Below, piece by piece: positions 1 through 11,412 of a stretch of 64,000 nucleotides of DNA. The stretch spans positions 1-64,000 of the forward strand of contig JASANG010003325.1 of NCBI GenBank assembly GCA_030248215.1, read 5' to 3'. A program made the translations under genes and the position numbers. This DNA is from Enoplolaimus lenunculus. Lineage: Eukaryota; Nematoda; Enoplea; Enoplida; Thoracostomopsidae. The number at the start of each line of letters is the position of its first letter. The first letter of the stretch is position 1. The notes under the pieces were generated by a model, which was not told the origin of the DNA, searched no databases, and saw only the letters and a list, made by a program, of their open reading frames with translations.

Positions 1-2160
1 CTTCTCACAGTGTTTACAACGTGTTTAAATTGCCGTATGATCAGTCGAAATGATATCAATCCTCAGTTTGAAACTAAGTAGACAAACGCCGGTTATTGTG
101 TGTAGGTTGTAGGCTTTGCATTTTTAATACTTCATCATAAATAGCGACTTTTAACATATGCCATGGTTTAGCTGGGTAGTCAAGAGCAAAAGCATCTTGA
201 GTTTGATGTTTAAATTGATAATATCATCCAAACTAAAGAGCAAAGGGCAACACAGATTTGAACCGATATTTTGTGTAATAAGCCTTGCTTAGTTTATAAA
301 TCGCGTTTAAATTACTTGAACTTATGTGTCTATTTACATCCTGCATGATAATCAGATTCCACGCTCTAAAGTGTATTTCTTCATTGTGGTGGCTATACTG
401 CTTGTTATACAACGTGGTCAAACATTTTTAGTCTTCATTCAAAACGTAAGTAATTTTAGAATTAATACCGATAAAAACATTACGAATTTAACTCCTATAG
501 CCGTTTCAAGCATAGTGCAGTTTTACATTTCGGTGCTTTCACAGTAATTACGTTGGAATTTTAGGATATGCTTGCATCAATTCAGTGTCTCGGTAACTAT
601 TTTGTGTTTAAGCTTGAATTTACAGTTTTAATGCAAACTTAATCGCAATGCGGCTTCAAAGTAAAGGTACAAGATAAATTATAAACCCCCTGCAACATTG
701 GTTCTTTTAAGTGCAATAGCACTTATTTTTCGCATTCGTCGTAGTATATTGGATGACAAAACTAAATATTATTACTCTAAAAACCAATAAACTATTCGGT
801 TCTGGCTTTAAATGATGTTTCAAACGTTAACTTTACAGAATCCAAATCAGACACATGACTGTCCCAAATTGAGAAAAGTTTATCATTAAAACTTCTGTTT
901 CTGAATTTTTTAAATGATCCGACAGCCACTACAAGTTACCGGTTAACCTGTCCAGTTTAAAAGTCTAGTTTCCTATAGTTGCATGGGTGATGTCAGAATT
1001 TTAGATTATGGTGTACAAATGGGATATGGTGGAGAAAATTCTAAATACGCTGTCTGACCTGCAAACTTTCCATTTCTAATTGCATTTTTACTTCACATAT
1101 AGCTACGTAAAATTGTGTAATAAGCACGAGGATGCTGGTTAGTTATGTATCTTTCTACATACCTACCGACACTCACTAAATGTTGTAAATCGTATGAATA
1201 CTTAGGTGGAATATTACTAAATATTACAAAATTAATTATTTAAGAATTAAGTTTAATTTTGCAGCACGAAAATATTTTTATTTTAGTTTCAATCTTTAAA
1301 ATTAAAAGTTTAGTTTAGATTTTGCTTGAACTGAAAAGTAAACATTTGTTGAGAATTACAAAGTACTTATTCGATTGATGCTGTAGTTTGCTTATATTTA
1401 CACGATTGCAACCGTTCGATTCAATGTTCAGCGGCAAAAGGTATAAATTTGTGAACCAGCGGCATACAAAATAGCATTGGTTTATACGGTATACAACATA
1501 AAACTGTATCCGACTGGTGTAAGGTTCAGCAATTGTTAAGTTGACTTTGTGTATTTTAACCCCGATTTGGTACTCCTAGCAGCACAAAATTAATAATAAA
1601 AATGTTTTAAATGTATAGTAAACGCTAAGCTAATTATCTGTAAATGAACACGATTGTACTATATAAATGATAAATGGCAAACAGTAAAACGTAATTAAGG
1701 ACTTATCTACACTGAACAAACCACACACAAAACATGTAAGTCTGGGCTTTGTTTTTTGCTGTTGCCTCGGGATCATTGATTGGCTGCGCCGTCCCTTATT
1801 TAGATTTTTAAAACCAAAATTATTTGTCCTTGGTTTAATTACTCTCAGGTTGCGTTTAGCTTGTAGGTTCACTTCTCGTGCGATGCATTTTTCTACTGTT
1901 ATACATAGGACGAAATATCCACCCCGCTGTTGAATCACTTGTAGCGCGGCAGCGTATGATTATCATTTTCGAATTTTTTCCATCATTGTCCCACTAGTGT
2001 ATTATTGGTTAGTAGTATAAAGAGTAATTATTACATAAAAGTTAAAATTATCTGCCGTGCTGCTGTTAATTCTGTTTCAGTAACTTTACGGTTTTATCGT
2101 ATTTGAAGGCAATCTTGTTTCTTATTTCTATGAAAGCCGTTTAGCAAACATATTTTCGCT
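1..2160. other. AT-rich intergenic DNA, no gene seen
   Basis: No reading frame with protein-like composition, splice-flanked exon or RNA gene was recognised. The sequence is AT-rich with many short A/T runs. The longest open frames are 62-102 codons, have no family resemblance and match chance expectation. It could be intergenic or a long intron of a gene to the left. Confidence 0.5.
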
Positions 2161-2177
2161 TTCGCTTTTAGAACCTG

Positions 2178-2270
2178 CCCTGTTAGCCTGTATCCTAAGC
2201 CTAAACCTGAAACTCAGCGTAAGCCTAACTATAAACCTAATTTTAATCCTCATCCTTCAGTTCCGAGTTC
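2178..2270. repeat. Degenerate TTAGGC-type tract (orphan fragment)
   Basis: Several CCTAAGCCTAAACC-like units stand here without the terminal repeats that flank the full copies elsewhere in the window. It is probably a decayed copy of the TTAGGC-bearing MITE family described at 2392-2606. Confidence 0.5.
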
Positions 2271-2391
2271 CTTAATTTTCCCGTCTCATACTGGTCAGGT
2301 TGCCATATAAACACGAGTCACAATTATTATGAATTCATTGTCGATGTAGGGTTAATTAATTTCATAGAGCAACTTTGCATTAGGCAAATTG

Positions 2392-2606
2392 GACAATGTA
2401 AAAACGGGGCCGGAACAGTATTATAAGCATATTTCTAAGCCTATGCCTAAGCCTAAGCCTAAACCTGAGCGTAAAAATGAGCATATTCTTAACACCAAGC
2501 ATAAGCCTAAAGCTAAGCCAAGCAAAAAAAAATTAGTCTAACACTTAAGGTTATCGTATTCTAGTCCCACAGAAAAACTCTCCGCCCCTGATCTTTGCAT
2601 GGGCCA
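2392..2606. mobile_element. TTAGGC-bearing MITE with 8-bp TSD (copy 1)
   Basis: The left end reads GACAATGTAAAAACGGGGCC. The right end, reverse-complemented, reads TGGCCCATGCAAAGATCAGG, so the ends form imperfect inverted repeats of about 27 bp. An identical 8-bp GCAAATTG flanks both sides (2384-2391 and 2607-2614). The interior is a degenerate array of CCTAAG units, the nematode telomere hexamer TTAGGC on the other strand, split by a short AT-rich spacer. There is no coding capacity. The 8-bp duplication suggests mobilisation by a hAT-type transposase (inference). This is the best-preserved insertion of the family here. Confidence 0.8.
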
Positions 2607-2614
2607 GCAAATTG

Positions 2615-3950
2615 ATGAATTATGCTTAATAAACCTACCGAAGTTTTTATTTCGACACAAGAATCAAACTTCACAAGCAAACATCGACAACCGCATTTTG
2701 TATATGCAAAACTTTTTATGTCACCGCAGGCGTTGGAAGTAGTTATTAAAAACATTTAAGTGAGCAATTTATCAATTTGATTATTTTATTTTCACGTTTT
2801 GCCCAACAAAATTCCAAACCAGTTTCCAGTATTCCATACTGCTACCAGGAATTTAGAGGGAGAATAGATGTTTGTATAGAGGGGTGAGATAAAATTCGAT
2901 AAAAATTCCTTAGATAAAATTCGGCTGTTGTACACTTTCTTCCCAGAGGCTGAAGCTTAAAATTTAGGCTCATAAAAATATGAACTTTGAGTTTAAGCCT
3001 AACTAGACCTAAAGCTTTCACTTAAGCCTAGGACCAACCCTTTACCTTTATGTGCTGGCAAAAAGAAACCGAAGTATTGCCCTCGGGCATCTGGATTTGC
3101 TTAAACGACTAGTTTACTCCAACTGTGTTTCAACCCAACGATTAGGTTTAAGAGTTTATCAATTTTCTTTTGCACTATGCAAATATACATATTAATATAA
3201 AATATCCCGTTGTCATGACGTGTTATTTGAATATCAAATTTTCAAAAGTTGATTGGTTTTCTAAATATAATATTAAGTTTGTAGTTAAATTTTAATTTCA
3301 GATTTATTGGTGAGTACGTTTTCGAACGTCCATCAACACTTGCTACTCGTTTTAGAGTTTCTCCGCTTACAAAAAAAGCGTTTCGGAAGAAGCCATTTGG
3401 GACGCGAAAAGCGTTGAAAATAATAGCGTTTTAATTTTTGACACGATTTCTAAATAAAACTTTCAGGCAACTCTAACGTAATGTTGCATGATGCCTAAAT
3501 AAATATGTTATTCGTATTTGGACATAGGTATATAGCCAATTACAAATACGGATTCAGAAATAGACAGTAGACTGTGAGACAGATTTTTGTTTAATTAAAT
3601 TATCGCTGTGACGCAATTTGAATTTATATTAAATGTCTGTAATTTAGTTCAAATCTAAAACAATTACATATTACTATGTTCAATTTTGAACGTTCACGTA
3701 TTCCCACTGCAAGCATGGACTTGCTGTTAATACTTGGCTGATAATTATAATTTGCCAATTTAACAAGCCTTCAAACTTACGCCTTAAGCAATTTTTATAA
3801 TTTTTGAGGGCATATTTCAAAATTATGATAGCGATATTAATTTTGCTGCAGTTTAGATTGCGTATTTACATGGTATTTGATGTACTATTTATAAACCGTA
3901 CTGTAAAATTTGTTGCTCTCGATAGTGTATGATCGTTATATACAAAATTT
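2615..3950. other. Intergenic DNA with one TTAGGC fragment
   Basis: No exon or RNA gene was recognised. A decayed tract of the TTAGGC MITE family lies at about 2960-3050. The rest is AT-rich and without visible structure. Confidence 0.45.
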
Positions 3951-4135
3951 AGCCCATGTAAAAGATCAGGGGCCGAACATATTTCTGCGTAAACTGAAAT
4001 AGAGTAAGCTTCAGTTATGGACTATCTTTTTGCTTAGGTTTAGGCTTATGTATAAGCTCATTCTTACACTTATGCTTAGGCTTAGGAAAATGCTTATAAT
4101 AATACTGTTACGGCGCTACTATTTAAACTGGGCCA
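3951..4135. mobile_element. TTAGGC-bearing MITE (copy 2)
   Basis: The left end AGCCCATGTAAAAGATCAGG and the family-typical right end, with a degenerate TTAGGC array between them, identify the family; the array is in the orientation opposite to copy 1. AATTT occurs on both flanks but no clean 8-bp duplication survives. An open frame of 154 codons from 4030 begins inside the element and is not considered a gene. Confidence 0.7.
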
Positions 4136-4504
4136 ATTTTCAGTGGAACAACAAACGTATCAAAACGAAACATAATTGCCATAGTGAAAAATGTTTGAAA
4201 CAATTTGGTGAAATGAACAGAAAAATAATATTAAACGAGAAATCATGTGGTAGAATTATTCACAGGCTGAAAGTTGAAGATAACGTTAGTCTACTGGACC
4301 ACGAAAACAGGCTTCATTCAAAAAAATATTTTTCGAAGTACTTCGTTTTGCCTTGTCGAAGTAGTTCTAGCATATGTATTGCTGTGGTTTCGTGTGCCAT
4401 AGCGGGCTCCAACTATCCTGGAAAAATTTTGCCATTCCAGAATCATTTTAACCTTCCTTGTAAGTCATCTGATATGATGGCATGCCTTTTCTGAAAAGTT
4501 TTTC

Positions 4505-5130
4505 GCCACATCCCCAACGAGCAGGGCCAGAGCAGCCATCCCCATACCTCCATTTGCGTGTTTACCCAGAAGAGAGACGCCACCTACTGTAGTGACACGA
4601 ATGAGAGGGGGGCTGATATTTATTTGGCCTCTCCAGAGGGGACTTCCTGTTATTCGGTGATGGACTGTTGTTTATTTTAACCCACGCTATCCGGTACTAC
4701 AACTGCCTGTTGAGTTAAACGTTTATTTGTCTTGTTTCAATAGCTTGAGCGACAATGTAAGATAATAGTTAGGAATGTACTTTCAAAATTTAAGTACGCT
4801 TTAAAGTTTCAAACTCAAATTATTTGCGCATGGAGTCATTTATGCACTACAATTATTGAAATTGACATTTTTACGGACTTCAATTACCTGTTTAAGGACT
4901 CTATCCGCTTACGAACTCTTATTAGGGATACTGACTGCTATTGATTAGGACTCAAAATGGGGACCCCCTCTTATTACCCCGTCTTATTCGGGTCACTACA
5001 GTAAAACAACATTTTAAACAAAAAATTTGAAAAATATTCCGATCATCGCAAGGGGCCCCCAACTTTTGCGGACGGGCATCGAAGCCTGCTCCGAGACTGC
5101 CAGCAAGTTGAACTGGCTATGGGTCTGGTA
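4505..5130. mobile_element. CCCGTAGCCAGC-type MITE, interrupted by a TA-flanked MITE
   Basis: Sequence at 4505-4584 and 5004-5130 matches, in two pieces, the reverse complement of about 17150-17356. Shared blocks include AGGGCCAGAGCAG and TTTGAAAAATATT followed by GATCATCGCAAGGG. Between the pieces sits a 415-bp element flanked by TA. The right end (GAACTGGCTATGGGTCTGG) resembles the terminal repeat of the family seen at 7648-7806. No coding capacity. Confidence 0.6.
4587..5001. mobile_element. TA-flanked MITE, CTGTAGTGACCCG family (copy 1, complete)
   Basis: The left terminus CTGTAGTGACACGAATGAGA and the right terminus (reverse complement CTGTAGTGACCCGAATAAGA) form a 20-bp inverted repeat with two mismatches, flanked by TA on both sides. 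The total is 415 bp with no open frame of note. A TA duplication is the signature of the Tc1/mariner superfamily, so this is probably a non-autonomous mariner-like MITE (inference). It lies inside an older element, described in the entry spanning it. Confidence 0.8.
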
Positions 5131-5407
5131 TATTGATTTGTGTTTGAGTTTTTTTGCTAAATTTGCACCATTTCAAATACGCTGTCATTTTCACCGATTG
5201 TAATTTAAAAACCCATTGTACAAAAATGTCAAAAGCGTTAAAAAGATGATGGCTACAGATACACGTCGCTATAGCATATTTGGTGCTTTTTTTGTTTGTT
5301 ACAAGTTGTTTTTTTTACAATTCGATTAATTCAGGGCTTCGACAGTTGCTCCCCTTCGTGCCGTTTTAATCTTTTAGAAAACCTTCACGTGTAACAGTTT
5401 CGGACAC
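5005..5407. other. Remnant element and AT-rich spacer
   Basis: The first 125 bases are the right piece of the interrupted MITE. From 5130 to 5407 nothing recognisable was seen beyond T-rich runs. Confidence 0.4.
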
Positions 5408-5615
5408 GGCTAATGTGAAGAACAGGGGCGGAACAGTATTATGAACATGCTCCTATTAAGCATAAGCCTAAGCGTAAGCCAAAACCAAAGCATGACAATG
5501 AGCATATTCCTAAGCCTAAGCCTAAGCCTAAGCCAATCAAAAACATAGTCTAAGCTTAAGCTTACTCTATTCTAGTGCAACACAAAAACTATCGGCCTTG
5601 ATCTTTACATGGGCC
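5408..5615. mobile_element. TTAGGC-bearing MITE (copy 3)
   Basis: It begins GGCTAATGTGAAGAACAGG and ends ATCTTTACATGGGCC, an imperfect inverted repeat. The interior carries two blocks of AAGCCTAAGCCTAAGCC-like repeats. No clear target-site duplication was found. Confidence 0.7.
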
Positions 5616-5790
5616 AAAATCACAAACCCATATCTGTTTGACAAATTAATTCAAAGTTTCATTTCGTTCCTATTTTCGCCATTTTCGATGATTTAGTGAG
5701 CAAACCTTTGGAATACCTATTGTAAGTTTTAAGCTGCAGTTCTGTGGTTATTGCATCTATTGCTTTTAACACATTAAGGAGGGTAATAGT

Positions 5791-6130
5791 GACTCTTTGG
5801 ACAAGAGTATACACCTGGTTAAAAAGAAGCTCAAATATGCATCAAATTTTTTAAATCCAACGATTTTTGAACAAACGCAGGCGGTGGCGATAACGAAAAA
5901 GACCCAAAAATTGCGTGTTACAAAATGTACCAGTGCGCGTTGCATTTCTGAAATGCCTCAACCCATTAGTGGAGTAGAGCTTATCGGTTTGTTTAGTATG
6001 AATCAACGAGCTACAAGGCATTACAAGAAAATAATACTGGAAACGAACTTCAAGTACAACCCTAAAGTGCGCTAGAATGTTGGAAAACCGCAACGTGTGC
6101 TCGGTATATTCTTTTGTACACAAGACAAAC
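5791..6130. mobile_element. Probable decayed palindromic MITE (ACAAGAGT family)
   Basis: The left part GGACAAGAGTATACACCTGG resembles the termini at 7825-8153 and 36489-36780. The right part (CCGCAACGTGTGCTCGG) resembles their inner arm. The interior (5828-5895) also matches a segment of the palindromic family at 59155-59752, so this may be a chimera of two elements. Two overlapping opposite-strand frames of 92 and 114 codons here are treated as artefacts. Confidence 0.4.
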
Positions 6131-6169
6131 CAAAATGCATACTCGCATCTAAAACCGTAATCGACACTT

Positions 6170-6245
6170 GGCGGATCAAAAAGAGGGCTATCCACGCCTA
6201 ACTTCCCGGCGGATCAAAAAGAGGGCTATCCACGCCTAACTTCCC
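6170..6245. repeat. 38-bp direct tandem duplication
   Basis: Two perfect adjacent copies of a 38-bp unit beginning GGCGGATCAAAAAGAGGG start at 6170 and 6208. Perfect identity means a recent duplication, or an assembly artefact. Confidence 0.85.
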
Positions 6246-7640
6246 AAGACGAGATCAGAATCAGAAATTTTCAGTAGATGCAGGACTAAACTTGTGTTTG
6301 CTTTCTCGCGCGCTTCGTTGGCAACCTTTCCCACGATATTGCATTGCCTTATCAGAAATATCTCGATCCGGCACGCAGCGTGGAGTTGTTATCACAGTGA
6401 TGTTTATAGTCTCACCGTTTGCGTCACTGAATATTTGGCATATTTTTCTTCAATTGCAAAACTTATTCAGGACTGTCGCATAAATATAATTCATATTTTA
6501 CATCTGGCTTCATTACGTATATAAGTAAGCCTACGTCTTTTAGCAGTAAATTTTCAAAATTGAAACAGCTACGAGTAATCAGAGTTTAACCAGCCATTTT
6601 ATTAAATTTTATTAATTATAGTTTAATTAAGCAAAAAATATGCTGTTTGTATAATTGGCACTACAGAATGTACATTGAAAAAACACACCTACTTGAGCGA
6701 ATTTTTAATTGGTCGTAGAAATATTAAACCTTTTTGGTAATAAACCGCACTGTTTTCAAACAGATTGCAATTATTTGGTTTTGATGATTAGGTAAGCCTA
6801 AATTTAGGTATAATTTATATTTTCAACCTATAAACTTACAGCGGTAAATATAGATTTTCGCTCGCCATGCTCGCTTGTAACAAACTTTTACATATGGTTT
6901 ATTTCCTACCGAAATGAAGTCCTGGATACTGCTTACTGCCGCTCATGTCTTAAGTTACGAAAAGGTGCTCAATCAATTAGTTACGGTGATTTGATATTCA
7001 GCGTGTTGGCATGGCAACAGGCAAGTACGCAACTCATGCCAACCGCGTCTTGCTCAGCTCTGAATGATACTATTTCATTGACATTTGCCAAATTATACAG
7101 ATATTGTTCAGTTGCTACACAATGTAACGTTAATGATTTACAGTCGTTCAGGGCGTTAAAGCCAAAAATTGCTATAAATTCGCAGGTCCGTAGCCAGTTC
7201 AATATGCTAAAGAGGACTAAAACATTTTCAACAGGAGCATTAAAAGATTTCGCAAGATTTCCAAGCAAGGTTGAACTATGCCTCGTTGCATTTTTGCGGA
7301 GAAAATAAAAAACTATCATTTTATCAAATGCATTAAACTAAGTCTGATAATATTGATGCATGAACAATCTGGTTCAATTAAGCTTATAGTGCTTCTGCTC
7401 TTCAAAATTTCCCGGCAGTCAAAGCACAGAAGCAGATACAAGCGTACACATTCAAATATTTGTTTAAAGCCATGCCAGACTCCACCAACTCTGATAGCAT
7501 TTTGAATACTATGGCACCAGTGTTTATTTTGAAGCTTGCATTTATTAAATTACAAATTTTATAGGAACATAAACAAATAAACAGCCGAGCCATAACGGAA
7601 AATATCAAATAGTAGTAGTCGTTGTATTATCAAAAATAAA
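6246..7640. other. Intergenic DNA, no gene seen
   Basis: Opposite-strand frames of 105 and 112 codons at 6981-7319 overlap almost exactly. Neither has splice context, recognisable motifs or convincing codon usage. No repeat structure was seen. Confidence 0.4.
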
Positions 7641-7647
7641 ACTGGAC

Positions 7648-7806
7648 CTGTAGCCAAGCGGGTGCCGGAGGCTCAGCCCTCTATGAAAAAATTTTGCCCC
7701 TTCCTACTTAGAAAATTTTCGACCTTGGTTGCAAGTCAACGAAAATCCTTATGTTCCTTCTGAAAATTTTTTAGTCTCAATAGCGAGGTGAGCTGGCTAC
7801 GGGCTT
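7648..7806. mobile_element. CCCGTAGCCAGC-type MITE, about 160 bp
   Basis: The left end CCTGTAGCCAAGCGGG and the reverse complement of the right end (CCCGTAGCCAGCTCACCTC) form a short imperfect inverted repeat. The interior (TTTTGCCCCTTCCTAC..., TTGGTTGCAAGTC) recurs at 24956-25117, 61896-62046 and, more weakly, 52425-52570 and 62580-62735. No coding capacity. Confidence 0.6.
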
Positions 7807-7824
7807 GAGCAGAACCAAGAGTGG

Positions 7825-8153
7825 TTGATCATTTAAACAAGAGTGCGCAACTGGGAACATTCTAAGTACAAAAGTATGGACCCAGCGCCCGTTGCGTTTT
7901 TTCGTACTGCCTTATTTATGGCGGGGTGAGGTGAAAATTGCGCAGACGAAGCAAATTTTGTCGTTGTTGCAGTTGTTGTTGTTGTTTTTGTTGTTGTTGT
8001 TGTTGTTGTTGTTGTGGTTGTTCAGGTGAATTACGTCATGTGATATATAACCCCCTAAATAAGGGGGGTACAGCAAAACCACAACGCGTGCTGGTACATT
8101 TTGTACAGCGCGAAATCCGACAGTTGTTACACTCTTGTCCAATAGTGATCATC
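7825..8153. mobile_element. ACAAGAGT-family palindromic MITE with GTT microsatellite
   Basis: The left terminus TGATCATTTAAACAAGAGTG pairs with the reverse complement of the right terminus TGATCACTATTGGACAAGAGTG. Inner arms (GTTGCGTTTTTTCGTACTGCC and CCCCCTAAATAAGGGG) also pair. The centre carries a GTT trinucleotide run at about 7966-8017, which explains the poly-Cys and poly-Asn frames on the two strands. Related copies lie near 5791 and 36489. Confidence 0.6.
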
Positions 8154-8164
8154 TACTCTTGATA

Positions 8165-8620
8165 GAACAAAGTACTATATGTGTCAACACAATTCGTATT
8201 CTTAGCTGGGCTCTATCGTTTAGTGTTTACCAACGACAAGATTTTGTTACACTAACGTATTTTATTCCTGAGGTGATAGCACAGGAATATTGGTTGTGTG
8301 GACTTGTGGCTGGATTAAGTAGACTCTAGGCATAAGTGCGCAAACGTACTCGGGTGGGGTATTAAACATTTATCCGGTCGGTCGCGTTACTGAATCAGAG
8401 CGATAAGCTTGCATCGGGATAGAACAATACGGAGCTCTGGTTTGGGTTTAATCAAGCTAATAATTCACGAACTTCTCACACTATTATGTGTCAACAGAGT
8501 TAGTATTCTCAGCTGGGCTGTATCGCTTAGTGCTTACCAACGACTAAATTTTGTTACACTAATAAGTACGTATTCCTGAGGTGACAGGACTTATACTAAA
8601 GCTCCCGGTTTACTGGTATC
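8165..8620. repeat. Diverged direct duplication, about 307-bp period
   Basis: The segment around TGTGTCAACACAATTCG (8180) recurs around 8487. The following CAGCTGGGCT, TACCAACGAC, TTTTGTTACACTAA and TTCCTGAGGTGA blocks recur in the same order. Divergence between the copies shows it is not recent. Confidence 0.6.
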
Positions 8621-8681
8621 CGATGCAGCAATTTGCAGTACGACATTTATATAACATTACATTTAGGACTTAGCAGGGACT

Positions 8682-8936
8682 CAGTGGCGGATCCAGTATC
8701 TCAAAATGGGGGGGGGGCAAAATTTCACAGGTAATAAATTTATTTTTGACCCATACTGTAGTGTCTCAAATGAGAGGGGGGACATAAGACGGAGCTTATT
8801 ATAAGCTGCTTATACGATTGTGTATAAAACAAATAAATAAACAGCGTAGAACAGCAATTGACACTATATAATTTTTTTCGAGATGCTGTTGGGGGGGAGG
8901 CCACGGCCGGGGTGACCCCCCCATGGATTCGCCATT
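8682..8936. mobile_element. hAT-like MITE, CAGTGGCGGATCC terminus
   Basis: It starts CAGTGGCGGATCCAGTA. Its reverse-complemented right end reads CAATGGCGAATCCATGGGGGG, with long G runs just inside both ends. CAGTGGCGGATC-type termini are typical of hAT-superfamily elements. The flanks show no convincing 8-bp duplication. No open frame. Confidence 0.6.
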
Positions 8937-9430
8937 GAAAAGGGTATTTACTGTACGTATCGATTAATAACTATAATATTTTGTCTTTTTTCCTACAAAC
9001 AACGTTGACCGTGGTGGACCTTTTGGCATGTTTCAAAGACGAGGTTGCACCATTCATCTCAAAAATATAGCCACTGAATCTCAAAATATGACTATCCTGC
9101 TCACAGCAGGAGCAATTTAATCTTTAACCATATGAACACGATAGTGGTCATATATATGATTCGCGCATCTCAAGCGCGTATTTTCAGTTTAGTTCGCATG
9201 TTGGTGCTCAAGTAATATCAGACCTGTATCGTTTAAATTTTGTACACTGGTATCCTGGTACGTAGGGAATATTTGTGCCAAAGGATTTTGCAAACCAGTG
9301 TGGTCTTCAATAGTTACGGTTGAAAAACTCCTTACAGAAAGTGCACGAAATTTTTCATTTTGGTTCAACACTTTTTACACGTTAGCTATGCAATTTTACG
9401 ATTATAACTTTCACCACTTTATAGAGCTTA

Positions 9431-11412
9431 CGGTTGGTTTCACCCCAACAGTCGGTTTCACCCCAACGGTTGGTTTCACCCCAACGGTTGGTTACACCCC
9501 AACGGTTGGTTTTGCCCCAACGGTTGGTTTTGCCCCAACGGTTGGTTTTGCCCCAACGGTTGGTTTCACCCCAACGGTTGGTTTCACCCCAACAGTCGGT
9601 TTCTTCCCAACGGTTTGTTTCAGCCCAACGGTTTGTTTCACCCCAACGGTAGGTTTTGCCCCAACGGTTGGTTTTGCCCCAACGGTTGGTTTTGCCCCAA
9701 CGGTTGGTTTCACCCCAACGGTTGGTTTCACCCCAACGGTTGGTTACACCCCAACGGTTGGTTTTGCCCCAACGGTTGGTTTTGCCCCAACGGTTGGTTT
9801 CACCCCAACGGTTGGTTTCACCCCAACAGTCGGTTTCTTCCCAACGGTTGGTTTCACCCCAACGGTTGGTTTTGCCCCAACGGTGGGTTTTGCCCCAACG
9901 GTTGGTTTCACCCCAACGGTTGGTTTTGCCCCAACGGTTGGTTTCAGCTGAACGGTTGGTTTCACCCCAACGGTTGGCTTCACCCCAACGGATGGTTTCA
10001 TTTCAACGGATGGTTTCACCCCAACAGTCGGTTCCACCCCAACGGTTGGTTTCACCCCAACGGTTGGTTTCACCCCAACAGTCGGTTTCTTCCCAACGGT
10101 TTGTTTCAGCCCAACATTCGGTTTCACCCCAACGGTTGGTTTCCCCCCAACGGTTGGTTTCACCTCAACGGTTGGCTTCACCTCAACGGTTGGCTTCACC
10201 CCAACGGTTGGTTTCATCCCAACGGTTGGTTTTACCCAAACGGTTGGTTTCACTCCAACAGTTGTTTTGCCCCAATGGTTGGCTTCACCCTCAACGGTTG
10301 GTTTCACCCCAACGGTTGGCTTCACGTCAACGGTTGGTTTCACCTCAACGGTTGGCTTCACCCTCAACGGTTGGTTTCACCCCAACGGTTGGTTTTACCC
10401 CAACGGTTGGTTTCACCCCAACGGTTGGATTCACCTCAACGGTTGGTTTCACACCAACGGTTGGTTTTACTCTAACGGTGGGCTTCACCCCAACGGTTGG
10501 TTTCACCCCAACGGTTGGTCTCACCCCAACATTCGGTTTCACCCCAACGGTTGGTTTCCCCCCAACGGTTGGTTTCACCTCAACGGTTGGCTTCACCTCA
10601 ACGGTTGGCTTCACCCCAACGGTTGGTTTCATCCCAACGGTTGGTTTTACCCAAACGGTTGGTTTCACTCCAACAGTTGTTTTGCCCCAATGGTTGGCTT
10701 CACCCTCAACGGTTGGTTTCACCCCAACGGTTGGCTTGACGTCAACGGTTGGTTTCACCTCAACGGTTGGCTTCACCCTCAACGGTTGGTTTCACCCCAA
10801 CGGTTGGTTTTACCCCAACGGTTGGTTTCACCCCAACGGCTGGATTCACCTCAACGGTTGGTTTCACACCAACGGTTGGTTTTACTCTAACGGTGGGCTT
10901 CACCCCAACGGTTGGTTTCACTCCAACGATCGGTTTCACCCCAACGATTGGTTTCATCTAACGGTTGGTTTTACCCAGATGGTTGGTTTCACACCAACGG
11001 TCGTTTTCACCCCAACGGTTGGTTTCACCTCAACGGTTGGTTTCAGCCAAATGGTTGGTTTTACCCCAACGGTTGACCCCAACGGTTGGATTCACTTCAA
11101 CGGTTGGTTTCACTCCGACGATTGGTTTCACCCCAACGATTGGTTTCACCCCAACGATTGGTTTCAACCTAACCATTGGTTTCACCCCAACGGTCGGTTT
11201 CATCCCAACGGTCGGTTTCACTCACCCTAACGGTTTCACCCTAACGGTTGGTTTCAACCCAACGGTTGGTTTCAGCCCAACGGTTGGTTTTACCTCAACG
11301 GTTGGTTTCACCCCAACGGTCGATTTCATCCCAACGGTTGGTTTCACTCCAACGGTTGGTTTCAGCCCAAGGGTTGGTTTCACACAAACGGTTAGCTTCA
11401 CCGCAACGGAAG
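9431..11412. repeat. 18-bp minisatellite array 1 (about 110 units)
   Basis: The unit is GGTTTCACCCCAACGGTT with point variants (TTTGCCCC, CCAACAGTC, CCTCAACGG). Because 18 is a multiple of three, every frame stays open for long stretches and yields Thr-Val-Gly-Phe-Thr-Pro-type or Ser-Pro-Gln-Arg-Leu-Val-type polypeptides on either strand. These are not considered genes. A higher-order duplication of about 415 bp repeats the block with the ACATTCGG variant (near 10115 and 10530). Confidence 0.95.

Noticed and set aside
4030-4494. 154-codon plus-strand frame
   Set aside because: It starts within a TTAGGC MITE and runs into unremarkable sequence. No motif, no splice sites.
6981-7319. Overlapping 105- and 112-codon frames on opposite strands
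   Set aside because: Mirror-image frames with no family resemblance or coding bias.
7648-7690. tRNA-like start (GTAGCCAAGCGGG)
   Set aside because: It is the terminus of a repeated MITE; there is no B box at the right distance and no cloverleaf.
7912-8162. Poly-Cys and poly-Asn frames
   Set aside because: A (GTT)n microsatellite read on the two strands, inside a MITE.
9431-11412. A CRISPR array
   Set aside because: Units are contiguous with no unique spacers, and the genome is eukaryotic.
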